Shown piece by piece: positions 48,701 through 58,979 of a stretch of DNA of 64,000 nt. The notes beneath the pieces are model-generated. The model was given only the letters and a program-made list of their open reading frames with translations. It did no database searches and was not told where the DNA came from. The position numbers and the translations under genes are program-made. This DNA is from Eucommia ulmoides (lineage: Eukaryota; Streptophyta; Magnoliopsida; Garryales; Eucommiaceae), in NCBI GenBank assembly GCA_016647705.1, contig CM028328.1, forward strand, positions 7,264,114 to 7,328,113, read 5' to 3'. Each line of letters begins with the position of its first letter. The first letter of the stretch is position 1.

Positions 48701-49239
48701 ATTGCTGTTGGATTACCCTGTGGCAGTGAGAGTTTCTTTTTGATGTTTGCTCGGTGGAGAAATCTTGAAAGAGACTTGTATTTTGAACGTAAAGGGTAAG
48801 TGTTTATGCTATATGACATTAGTTGTTTTAGAAATATAAAATTCATTTTTAGCTAATTTTTGGTAGTATTTTTTTTTATATAATAGTGCTGCGTTTCTTT
48901 TCTCTTTTTGTAATTTTTTTTTTAATATATATATGAGAAACCATCACAGTTTTTAAATGTAATAGAAAATAGGAAACTATCTCGGTTTGATACAAAACTG
49001 AAATAAATATTATCCAAATAATCATGTTTTTTTTAAATTTCATCACATATATATGATATTTTAATCACATTTGAAAACTGAGATTATATGTACTAAGCAT
49101 CTCGGTTTTTAACTGTGATAAAAAGTCCTCCATCTCGATTTTTAACTGTGATAGAAAGTCTACTTTTAATCACACCGCATACTATCACGGTTTGATTTGG
49201 GACCAAAAACAGTGATAAAACGCCATTTTTCTTGTAGTG
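45448..49239 (+). mobile_element. CACTA (En/Spm) non-autonomous element carrying VIH gene exons
   Basis: Starts CACTACAAGATAAAA and ends TTTTTCTTGTAGTG, the canonical CACTA terminal repeat, with 3 bp target duplication ATA (45445-45447 and 49240-49242). Subterminal regions repeat AACTGTGATAG/ATCTCGGTTTTTAACTG-type words on both sides (45480-45650 and 48950-49220). No TnpA/TnpD-type gene is seen. The middle is filled with host-derived sequence: a (CT)n leader-like region (45740-46200) and five exons of an inositol pyrophosphate kinase gene. Confidence 0.9.
46692..48795 (+). pseudogene. Captured PPIP5K/VIH (VIP1-type inositol pyrophosphate kinase) exons
   Basis: Five exons with introns kept. 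(1) 46692-46774: [14 protein letters not shown]. (2) about 47316-47368: EFAKGLIVLKGQLTPIL. (3) 47445-47518: VSLVSKDSSML, then a one-base loss shifts the frame. (4) 48127-48252: THLNEMITSEVKTIH and DGAGLLPNASQLLPKL. (5) 48554-48795: [50 protein letters not shown]. Introns have GT donors and AG acceptors. These match the histidine-phosphatase-like half of plant VIH1/VIH2, which make and break inositol pyrophosphates in phosphate signalling. The N-terminal ATP-grasp kinase and the rest of the phosphatase are missing, so this is a transduplicated fragment. Confidence 0.88.
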
Positions 49240-49870
49240 ATAGGTTCCCCCGTCTAATACCACAACTAATCGTCATCCTGGTTTTGTTGTTCTTAAACAC
49301 AAAAAAATCAGGCAAAAAAATTACAACATAAGATAAAGTAGTGGTTATTTGAGAAACTGACAAAACGGTTATAATCTAAAGATAGAACAACTAAGACAGA
49401 CTCTAAATTTAATGTACTGGTGAGAGTTAAAGATCCTTCCCCAATAACTGAGGTCGAAGTTCCATTTGTAGTTGAGACAAATTTTTGGGTGAAGTGATTG
49501 AGTGGTGAGATTTTTCTAGAATTATTTGTTATGTGATATGTTGTACAGAAATCAATTATTCATGCATTATTCAAAACATGTGTAGAAATGTTTAAAACTT
49601 TACTACCATTGTCTACAGCTATTACCAATGCTGAGGCATTGTCAATAATTTCATCTTCTGTTTTTCTTTTTTATTTATTTTTTATTTATTTTTTTGACAA
49701 CTACTGCAGTGGAAGGCTATTGGTGATTTTTATTCGCGCAACTATGATCCTACTATTTTGGATCGCCCACCAGTTCAAAACAATAACTTTTGGTATGGCC
49801 AATCGTATGGCAATAAGTACATTTGCGTAAAGACTTGTCAACACCGGTGAATCTACCATTGTTAGGTTAT

Positions 49871-50865
49871 ACTCTATATTTTGACTCAATAAGATAATGG
49901 AGGATTTGAAAAGAATAAATTATTTCCATTTTTCTAAATCTCATTCCATAAGATAGCAAGAGAACGTAAAGTAAAAATAAAATTTTATGAATCCTCTATA
50001 TTTCAATTCAATGAGATAATGGAGAGTTCTTGAAATGAAGCAATAATAAATTGTTGTTGTTATTCTAAATCTTATTATCTAACTCAAAAATATTTTCTTA
50101 TGAACTAAATTTAATTTCAATCTACTTTGAGCGAATTTATAAATTATTAAGTTAAGGGAGAGATCTTTATACAACAATTATTCATTCTCCCAAATTATAT
50201 ATATATTATTTTATTTTTTTAATCATTCTTTGGGCCTGGCCAGGCTGGGTCGGGCCTAAAATATTTTGGCATTGCCCAAGTCTGGTTCTAAAATTCATCG
50301 GGCCCTAAAATCTAGGCCCAGGCTTTGCCCATGGGCTCAAAGCCAAAGTCCAAGTCCTAAAAAAATAAGGTCGAGTTGGGCGGGCCCCCGAGCCCATGAC
50401 CACCCCTACTCTTAACTATAGTTGGATGCACCACAATTTATAATGGAGCTATTGATTTTGACTAAGGTGTCGAAAACTATACATATTTTATAAAAAATCG
50501 TAAAGGTCGAAAAAATAGTATAGAAAAACCCTTTACATCCTCTTAAAAATAGTTGGGTGCATGAAAGTTTATAATGGAGCTATTGATTTTGACCGAGGCG
50601 GAATAAAAAAAATTCATATGAAAGTTTATAATGGAGCTATTAATTTTGACTGAGGTGGAATAAAAAACTTCAAGGTGTCTTGCGTTCAAGTTGAAATTAT
50701 AGCGACAAATTTGAAATAATGGTCAAAATTTAGGGGAAAAAATGTCAAAATTCCTTACTATTTTTCTTCTCCTTTTTGATTTTCACGCTTCTGCCTTCTG
50801 CTCCTTCCATTTATCTTCTCTCTCGCGCTCTCTCCAAAAACACAAAAAGCATGGATTTGGAATCT
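49871..50865. other. AT-rich interval with short direct repeats and a hAT-like end
   Basis: No gene. Two loosely similar segments (49880-49960 and 50000-50085, both with CTCTATATTT and AATAAGATAATGGA-type text) form a direct repeat. About 50217-50409 is GGGCC-rich and ends GAGCCCATGACCACCCCTA, the reverse of a common hAT-MITE end; no left partner was found. Three copies of TTATAATGGAGCTATT lie at about 50435-50650. Confidence 0.45.
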
Positions 50866-51150
50866 CAGACAAGAAACGCAACTTGGTGTTCCGGTTCTCT
50901 TTGAGAAACGCATTTCAAAAATGCATTTCTCAAAGAGAAACGCCACACCAAGTTGCATTTCTGTCAAAAAAAAATATATATTTTAAGAAAATCATATAAA
51001 CGCAACATCTTTCTGCGTTTTACGCTTTTTTTTTTTTTTAAGAAATGCATAAAGCAAATGCGTTTTTATGAGAAACGCAATCCCTTTCTGCGTTTTATCA
51101 TCTTTTGGTAATTAAGTTTCTGTATACCATTTTTCATAATTTATTTATTT
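50866..51150. repeat. AAACGCA/TGCGTTT palindrome cluster (copy F3) with an 89 nt hairpin
   Basis: The same palindromic words as at 2480-2775 and in the foldback. At about 50873-50961 they form a nested hairpin: AAACGCAACTTGGTGT pairs with ACACCAAGTTGCATTT, and inside it CTCTTTGAGAAACGCATTT pairs with AAATGCATTTCTCAAAGAG. Further palindromes follow at about 50998-51020 and 51045-51100. Confidence 0.75.
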
Positions 51151-51240
51151 AAATTATAATTAATGTGTAAAAAACTCTAAAAAGTTGTTTCGTTTTAAAA
51201 TAGAAGTCATAGAAGAAAACTCCTTGCACGTGACGGTGGG

Positions 51241-51571
51241 TGCTTGAATCTCACATCAACTTTGTGAGACTTCTCAAAGTAGTCTACATATGAAAGGAGT
51301 TACTCCACTTGACACCGTATGATTTTAGGTTGGAACCTCCTAATATGGTATCAGAATTAGGTTTGGGAAGTCTAATTTATTTATCTCCGATTGTTTGAAT
51401 GTTTGTTTTGTCTTTTCCGTTGTTTGATCGCATCACGTATAAGGCGGGGTTGCATGTGAGGATGAGTGTTAGAATCTCACATCGAATTAGTGAGGCTTCC
51501 TGAAGTAGTCTACATATGAAACGAGTTACTTCACTTGATACCGTATGGTTTTAGGTTGGAAACTCCTAACA
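51241..51571 (+). mobile_element. TRIM-like mini-LTR element (copy B), uninterrupted
   Basis: Terminal repeats 51241-51345 and 51467-51571 (about 105 bp; the second begins TGTTAGAATC and ends CTAACA), a primer site (TGGTATCAGA) from 51346, and about 110 bp of interior ending in a purine-rich GTGAGGATGAG. Non-coding. The flanks do not show a clear 5 bp repeat. The sequence just left of the first repeat resembles the interior's purine tract, so a tandem or recombined TRIM is possible. Confidence 0.7.
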
Positions 51572-51579
51572 ATATTTAA

Positions 51580-52505
51580 GAAAAAATTACCGTGTGAACA
51601 TAAAGTAAGCATGTAATTACCATTTGATTGCAATTGTTTAAATTGAACCAGGTAATCCCATTATGCATATATTCCAAACAATTTAGTCCCAATTTCAAAA
51701 AACACTGAAATTGACATGACTAATTTGCCCATGCGTGAATCGCAGGATTGGAATTTTCCGTATTTAATGGTTTCACAACAAAATTATTTTATTAAAAAAA
51801 AAAAATTATTGTTGTATACATTTTTTTCACGATATAATTATATATTTAAATTCGTCTGAATAATATCTTCAGAATGATATCACATTTACTATTTTTCTGA
51901 TTTGTTTATTCGTACATTCATTTTACATTCAATATGGTAATTTCAGAATTTTCTGTTTTCACATTCGTATTACATTTAACACGGTCTTATACATTATCAA
52001 AATACAGTTGAGTGTTACATTCAACATCCAAATCACATTTATCAATAAGTCATGTTATATTTAACACCTTCATACAATTTGTGCTATTATTAGCATTAAT
52101 TGATGGTATTTCTATTGAATTGGATGTTATATTCAACACTCATTGGGGCACACAGATTATAGTGTTGTTATATACAACATTCACATGCATCCTAATCCGA
52201 AACTCCAAAAAAAATTAATAATTCATTTAAAAGATCATGATTTATAGATCATTATGATGTAAAAAATTATTGAACAACAATCACAATTGGGAGAAATTAT
52301 AGGTTTCGCTTTCACTTTCATTGGTAGTGTATTACTATATTCTATTTCGCATTTTTAAAGGTGACAACGTGTGTGGAATGTAATGATTTATTATTAAGGG
52401 CAAATTAGTCCAAGAAATGTCAGTAGGAGTAATCAGTGCAAAAAAAAAAAAAAGATTCATTAGGTAGTTTCCATACCAATTTGGGAGTCGGAGGTAAGTC
52501 CCTCT
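51580..52505. mobile_element. hAT-like TIR element E1 (copy B)
   Basis: Perfect 8 bp target duplication ATATTTAA (51572-51579 and 52506-52513). Ends GAAAAAATTACC and the reverse complement AGAGGGACTTACC. The interior repeats TTACATTTAACAC-like words (51915-52190). No transposase. Twin of 9070-9987. Confidence 0.7.
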
Positions 52506-52788
52506 ATATTTAATTGCGTTGATTTTATTGCATTTTGAATCCAAATATACTGAAATATTAAATGACTATGTACTTGGCATGTATTGTTGAAATACCAATA
52601 CCGTCAAAGAGTATTCATGTGCTATACGTTCGATATATCATGTAGTATTAAAAAAATATACATATATTAATGAAATTTAAGAAAACCAAAATTTATTTAT
52701 TTTATTTAAATTAACAAAGGATTTATTAAAAAATATTATGTAGTTACTAATTGTATAGTAAATCAAACATTGTAATAAGATTGAAATT

Positions 52789-53820
52789 TCAATGTTTATA
52801 TGGGTTGGTTTTTTCAGTAATCGCTTTCAAGTAATCATAAAATTCTTTTGAATCTCCACAGTAGAGGTTCCTTTCATATTCCTCCACATCATTATAGGTA
52901 GGCACCTGAAGCTCATTGTGTAAACCAGGAGTAGGAGTCGTTTCACTTTCTTTTTCTTTTCCTTTATCTGAATGTTCAATCTCCTCTTCTTTTCCTTTAT
53001 CTGAGCTGGTGGATGCATTTCCAGGTTTAGTCTTCTTGTCATTGTTTGGCAATGCAACTTCTGTTATAATTTTCGTCTTCTTTTCTTTCTTTCCTGAAAT
53101 TAATTTTTTCAGGGTAATAATAATATTAATCTTCTAACCTTTTTGGGGGGTTACTCTTTGAGATACTAGAGAACATTTAGTATGGAACATTAGAGACTAT
53201 AGGATGTACAGTATAAGTTTTCCATAGTCAAGATGTTTTTGACAGAAACTGAAATTTTAGACACTTTATAAAAAAAATGTTGACGCCATTTACCTCTCTT
53301 GTCATTTGACATATTATCACATGACCCCCACCGTTTTACAAACATCACGGATAGGGGTGTAAATGGTTTGATTTGATTCAATTTTGGAAGTTAAGAAAAT
53401 CAAACTAAACATTTCAATTCTAAGTTCAGATTATGTTTTTTGAAATTCAACTACATATTTTGCAAACATTTAATTTATATGATACAGTTAGAAAAAAATA
53501 GCAACAAATCCGAAACAAAGTTAATTAGTTTACTATCCTTGAAAAATATATAGCCATAAAAAAGTCATGTTACATCTCTTAATCTTTTATATTTTTTCAT
53601 CTTAACAAATCAATTCATAAAATATAAAGCTTAAATTAATCGAATAATTGTAACAATATTTTCTATTGACCAAAGGAATTTCATTCTTATTCATTACTTG
53701 TAGTTAACTATTCGAATGCACTACATGGATATAGAGATATATAGTAAATATGATATTTTACTTCAATTCACTTATAATTTTTAAAAGTTAAAAACTGCAA
53801 CATAGCAAGTTGTGACCCAT
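52789..53820 (-). pseudogene. Two-exon Lys/Glu-rich gene, block B, splice donor lost
   Basis: Exon 2 (53093-52789) is open with the same acceptor and phase as copy A and differs from it by about eight residues. Exon 1 starts at ATG 53818-53820 but the sequence after it reads GGTCACAACTTGCTATGTTGCAG, where A has the TTTGGTATGT donor. No GT remains at the position. The TATA motif is still present near 53898. So the coding exon looks fit but the transcript could not splice as in A, unless another upstream exon is used. Confidence 0.6.
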
Positions 53821-54677
53821 TTTCTTTGTACAAGTTTAAAAAGTATTTTGTTTTGACAGATTATAAATTTGTTGTATTTGGATAGGTGAGAACTGTTTAT
53901 ATAGCCTTTTATTTCTTCAATATTCATCAACTTGAAGAAAGAAAAAAATCTTCATTTTTCATTTTCATTAATTTCACAATATTCGAGTGATTATATTTGT
54001 TTTCAATATTTTTTAGAGAATAAATGGGTTTAATGTCATTTATTCCCCTTGTCATTTGCCATGTTACCATAGACACGTCCTATATTTAACAAGTAGCACG
54101 GGATTCTCTTGTCAAACAAAAAAGTGTGGTCAAAAGTCCAAATTATCCTCATTTCAAATTAACCAAATAAGAGACAGAAAAAGGAAAAACAATACAAATT
54201 CGAAAACATATAAATGTAAAACAAAATGAGCTCGTTTATTATAAGTCAAATGATAGGAAATGTAAGTGATAATAACCCATTGAAATAATTCAATATTCAT
54301 TAATTTGTATGCATGTGTTTTTTTAATAGAAATTAATTTGATTTATTGATTCCATGCCAGTGAGATACAAAAAGACGATCAGACAATGTCAGAAATCTGA
54401 ATTTATTGCATAAGAACTAAAGGAAATGAATTGTTGAAAATTTATAAATGCTTAATTTTATCATTCATTTTATAAAATGGATGAATACTTAGTGTTTCAC
54501 AATTGTTATCCTAGAATAATAGTGTATTTCAATTTTTTATTATTTATTTAAAATATTTTAAATAATAAATATACAAACTAATCTTATAAAATCTAAAATT
54601 ATTAATTCACTTATAAAATTCCAACATACTGTTTTGGTGGCGACGGGAAACAAGGGGGTGGGGTATTGACCGCAAAG

Positions 54678-55595
54678 TAATGTTTTCAAACCCGGACCGG
54701 AAATCGAACTGGAAAAATCACTAGGTCACGGGTCACCGGTTTCACCAGTAGGCGAACGATGGTTGAACCGTGACGTTATAATTACGTCATATATATATAT
54801 ATATAATGTAGTGAATGCATTGGCAATTTCGAAATATTGATGTTATTAATTTTGTCCATTTTTATTTGGCATTTGAGTAATTTTCCTCCAAAATTGGGTG
54901 TTAGGGTAATTACGCACATCTTATGGAAATTTTGTAATTTTCTTTAACCTCTGTCCTCATGCGTAATTTATTATAGCAGTCAAGGTCCTTATTCGTAATT
55001 TGAATGCTAACTTCAGCTATACATGATACCCTAATCACTAATGCTTTATATTTTCATTTCATTAGTGTTCCATGACATCCATTACTGGCGGCCACCAAAC
55101 ATTAGGGATGACATCCATCCTATTCCTAGTTGTTGGTCTGCCTCTCTCTCTATCTATCAATCTCTACATAGGAGGATCAGTCGCCGCCTGTGATAAATCT
55201 TACAAGCGACATATCGTGATTGCTTGAGAGTTCATAAATCCTCCCACAGGAAGCCGAAAGAGAGGTTTACGAGCCTCGTCGAGGAGAAGGCATCCTTTTT
55301 GTTCTCTCTCTCTCTTCTTGCAATTCACCCCCGTATCCTCTCTCTCTCTCTCTCTCCCTCTACCAACTCTACAAGGTTTGAGCACAAGAGACTATGGATG
55401 GGAAATGATAAAAATCCGACCGGTTCGATGAAAACCGGAACGATTCACTAGTTCCGCGGTTGAACCGGTTTGAACCAGCTAGTTAAGTGGTTGTTAGTGA
55501 TAAACGGGTTTTAGGAGCTGACCAGGCTAGAATTAGAGCTAGTCGACGAGTCAACCGGTTCGACCGGCCAGTCCGATTCGATTTTTAAAATATTG
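54678..55595. mobile_element. hAT-like element with gene-like interior (copy B)
   Basis: CCGCAAAG target duplication (54670-54677 and 55596-55603). Same ends, same GGTTGAACCGG words and same leader-like core as 12213-13171. Confidence 0.75.
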
Positions 55596-56269
55596 CCGCA
55601 AAGGGTGCGGTCAGAGAAACCCAATGGGATTGGGGACCGAGGAATTAATTTAAGGAATTGCTATTGAATTTTTTAAAATAAAATGGTTAAAAATTCTAGT
55701 GTTGTGAATTTTTGTAAAAATAATAAAAAAAAAATGTATATTTTTAATATATAAGTGATGAATAATCGAATAATTTATCTGGTATATTTCAAACGAAAGA
55801 AGAGACGATTTTTCAAATGATGGGAGAAATAATTAACAGAAACCAAACATACCCAGAAAAAAGTCCATATTTTTCTATTTTCATTTTTTTGGTTTTTTGC
55901 AAAAGTTGTTTACAAATCAGTACGTATACTTCGATTAATCACCTACCAGGCGATCTTAAGTACGCATTCCTCTCACATTATCCTAGTGCAGTTAAAATTA
56001 AATTTAAGATTTAATTTCTGGAGTGCTCCTCAAGAGAGTCAAACCCTAGTCGATAAAGAAAGAGGACACCTCTCTTGCCAACCGGACTAACGAGTCTTGG
56101 TTAAATCCATATTTTTCGGTTAGATACAAAACTGTCAACTTCTTCCTAGCGAAACTCCAAAAAGAATCCCTTAATCCCATCAGAAAATCCAACTACAAGA
56201 ACTACATGATCACACACATGAAAAAAGAAAATACCAGTTAGAAAACTTCAGAGAAGAATCATTAAGATG

Positions 56270-57121
56270 TCAAAACCTAAATGAATCCCCATAGTTGCTC
56301 CTCATACTGTAGTGATCAAACTTCCGGTCCCCGCCGTAATCCTCCGCCCCTGCCGCCGGTTTCACCTCCCCGAAAACCGCCTCACCACCGTTGCCGGCCT
56401 TCCGGTGATGCTTCGGCCTTTCTTTCTGACTCTTGGACCTCACTGGAGCCTCCCCAGAACCACCGTAATACTCCGAAAACTCTTGCCGTCTCGAAGACCT
56501 ATGCTTTGGATCTTTCAAACTGGCCGATCGCATTTTCACCGGTTTGTTAATTTCTTGATAATTTTCTGACAAATTCGGGTTATGGACATGCCGGGTTTCG
56601 ATTATCGGAGACGGGTTTCGTTTTTTTTGGACCAATGGGTGCCCATTTTGATCGTCTTCGGGCATAATAAGGGAGTCTTTTAATGGGGTGAGGTTGTTTT
56701 TGGAGGGTTTTGGTTTGAATCGGAAGGGGATGAAGTTTAGAAAGAGAGTACCCAAAAATTCGAGCCCGAGCTTGGAGAGGTCGATGATGAGTTGGCCGAA
56801 AGATGGCCAGACCGCTTCTTCTTCAGTGTTTATTGATTCCACGATCGGAGGAGTCGGTTTCTCGTGAATTTGTTGTTCGTGAGATTCGATCCCAGCCGTC
56901 GGCTGTTTTTGCACCTGGACATGTCGCAGATTAAGGTCAAATGGTTCAAAACATACTCATTGTCATCCCTAAAATGGACCGTAAACAGATAGAAGATGAA
57001 CAATGGTGTAAAGAGTTTATATATTACCATTCTAGAGATAAAGGAGGGTCCAAATCCTTGGCGAAGCATGCAGGAGGCATATCTTATCAAAACAGCACCA
57101 ATCACCATAAAAATATCTGCA
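56270..57121 (-). CDS. Conserved host gene, last exons, function unknown
   Basis: The last exon (about 56914-56270) is open for 214 codons to a TGA: basic C-terminus, a hydrophobic segment (LSKLGLEFLGTLFLNFIPF) and the stretches VHNPNLSENYQEINKPVK and MRSASLKDPKHRSSR. Upstream, an exon at about 57121-57038, bounded by TTTTGCAG and a GTAATA donor, encodes a hydrophobic piece (MVIGAVLIRYASCMLRQG). Its phase joins to the next exon after a 123-base intron ending TGTCCAG. The 5' exons were not found, because an inverted-repeat element and SINE lie upstream from 57230. Codon content, splice signals and lack of stops suggest a host gene, perhaps 5'-truncated. I do not recognise the family. Copy A at 13859-19054 is dead. 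Confidence 0.6.
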
Positions 57122-57229
57122 AAATGACAACCAAAATTGTTGTTAATTTCACATGCATTAAGAGGTTGGAGATCAATGTTGGGTTGGGTACAAAGGGAAA
57201 ACGAGAATATGGAAGAAAAAAGGGGAAAT

Positions 57230-57695
57230 TACATTTTTCGGTGGCAGTCTATGTGGACCTGAGATTTGTCAAATTGCACATTTGATCCTCAATTTTCACA
57301 TTTGTTTTAGTCCCGCAAAATGAAAAATGTTATTACTAATTTTGAAGAAAAAATGAGTTGTTCTCAACACGTGGTCTTCTAACGGGGATACATTTATTAT
57401 TTCATCACTCCATTAAATTTAAAACGTTTTTTTATCTAACAGTTCAAAATTTTCTCTCTCCTTCAAAACAATCATTTCTGGAAATAAGGTCAGAGAAAAT
57501 GTTTAGTTGAGGGATGAAATGACTAAAATATTAGAAGGTTGTCTTGCTAAATAAAGTTCATTTTCCATCCAAAATAATCAATAATGCTTTTAATTTTTTG
57601 GGATGGGATTGAAACAAATGTGAAACTTGAGGGACCACGTATGTAATTTAGGGTCCACCTAGACACCCACCACATACTTTACGGACGAAAAACAA
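57230..57695. mobile_element. Inverted-repeat MITE-like element upstream of the host gene
   Basis: The left arm (TTTTTCGG, then ATGTGGACC, then CCTCAATTTTCACATTTG) pairs with the reverse complement of the right arm (TTTTTCGTCCGT, then GGTGGACCC, then CCTCAAGTTTCACATTTG). Arms are about 90-110 bp with a 250 bp centre. The target duplication was not resolved. Non-coding. Confidence 0.6.
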
Positions 57696-57696
57696 A

Positions 57697-57800
57697 AAAT
57701 TAAAAAAAAAAAAAAAAAAAAGGCAGCTCGGTGCTTAGGGGTTACTAAGCTCCCGCTATGCATGGGGTTCGGGAAGGGTCAGACCACTTTAGGGACAAAA
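57697..57800 (-). mobile_element. Au-type SINE fragment
   Basis: On the minus strand: GGTCTGACCCTTCCCGAACC, then ATAGCGGGAGCTTAGT, then CACCGAGCTGCC and a T run. This matches the 3' part of the plant Au SINE (GGTCCGACCCTTCCCCGGACC, CATAGCGGGAGC, GGGCTGCC, T tail). The Pol III promoter part is missing, so it is a 5'-truncated copy of about 100 bp. Confidence 0.65.
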
Positions 57801-58979
57801 ATATAATTTTCCAAAAAAAAAAAAAAGTATCTTTCTTGTGCTTGGCATGTATGCAAAATGGGAGAAGAAGGAAAAACAAGTGGTGAAAACTACCCATTTC
57901 CGATTTTGAACATTCCTCCCGAACAAGAGAAAAAAAAAGAGGAGGAAAAATGGGTTTTTCCTCGAATGATGAAAATTTCGTCCTTCCTAGTTTTTAAGGC
58001 TTCCATTTTCGAAACAAACAGAGCATAAGTCACTAGGGTGGCATTTGGTTTGTTTCTAGTTCCGTGTTTCTTTTTCCCTTCCTAGGATTGAAATTTGGGA
58101 AATGAGAAAATATATATGTATGTATGATTATGTTCCCGAATGTTTAGTACAAATTTTAGGAAACATATAATTTTTGTTTCTATTCCAAACTATGAAAAGA
58201 AACAAAAGAACAGAAAACGGAACAGTGAACACTAAGGGCCTATTTTGTTGTATAAATTATTATTTTTTAGAAATCATCTTATATTTCGAATAACAACAAC
58301 AATTAAGTATTTGTTCCACTTCAGTAGGGCCGGCAACATGAATCTGTTTACACCATAATGATCGATCAAAGGTCATCCCCTCAGTTAATTTCAATGTCAT
58401 CAATTCAATTCTAATAGTCGCATCCCAAGTCTTCTTAGGCCTACCCCTATATCATCTTATATTTTAGATCTCGACCATATATATATAGATATAAATGGGA
58501 CACATTTTCTCTTCAAATCTGGTTCTCTTTCTATTACTGCATGTTGGAATATTTTTTATGGGCTAACATTAATTGAATTAATTGTTTTACAAAAACGGGT
58601 TAATGACTAGTTTATTATTTTAAGCAGCTCAAATAATAAGTGATCATATTTTGATATGGGTTGTGGCATCTTTTATGTAGAAGCTCAATTAAGTGATAAA
58701 TGTAGGTTTAGGGTTTCGTTGAAATTCGTTATGGGAGAGCTCAACGTGAAAACCCTAGTATATATAACTAGATCCCCTCCTTAATCTAGAATATAGGGTT
58801 TCTTTCCATTGAGAGCCGCCACCACGAAATCTAGATCATAGGGAGGAAGACCTAGTTAATAATCCGCTGCAACAGATTCAATCTCCTGTGATGGTTGAGA
58901 CAGGTACGTTTTCGATTACTGTTCTTCATTGTTGTGTCCTATAATCCATATATGTTTACGATTATTAATTAATTTCGTT
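57801..58979. other. Interval with possible hAT scrap and possible LTR piece
   Basis: No gene seen. About 58033-58245 has loosely inverted ends (GGTGGCATTTGG, GTTCCGTGTTTC; right side CAGTGAACACTAAGGGCC). About 58542-58905 begins TGTTGGAATA, contains TATATATAACTAG and a leader-like run, and resembles a copia-type LTR with promoter. The primer site was not found, so this stays tentative. Confidence 0.35.

Larger units (their letters stand above)
40793..49870 (-). mobile_element. Copia-2, Ty1/copia fossil (minus), with two nested insertions
   Basis: On the minus strand: gag with a CCHC knuckle (CTYCHTIGHTKSYC, about 49815-49774), then, beyond the CACTA insertion, integrase (about 45430-44560), a linker (about 44420-44150), reverse transcriptase (about 44000-43250, with YVDD near 43410), RNase H (about 43000-42490), a purine tract (GAGGGGGAGT, about 41260) and an LTR-like region of about 460 bp to 40793. 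Nested in it are an LTR-type element (41284-42479) and a CACTA (45448-49239). The 5' LTR was not recognised. More than ten breaks. Block A shows the unoccupied site at GCCATGTTACC (about 11569). Confidence 0.8.
51175..56925. repeat. Segmental duplication, copy B
   Basis: Partner of 5041-19054, about 5.75 kb, without the LTR-type element, Helitron or Copia-1 that enlarged copy A. It preserves the pre-insertion state of those sites. Confidence 0.85.

Noticed and set aside
50217-50409. Complete hAT MITE
   Set aside because: Only one end (CATGACCACCCCTA) is recognisable; no opposite end or target duplication.
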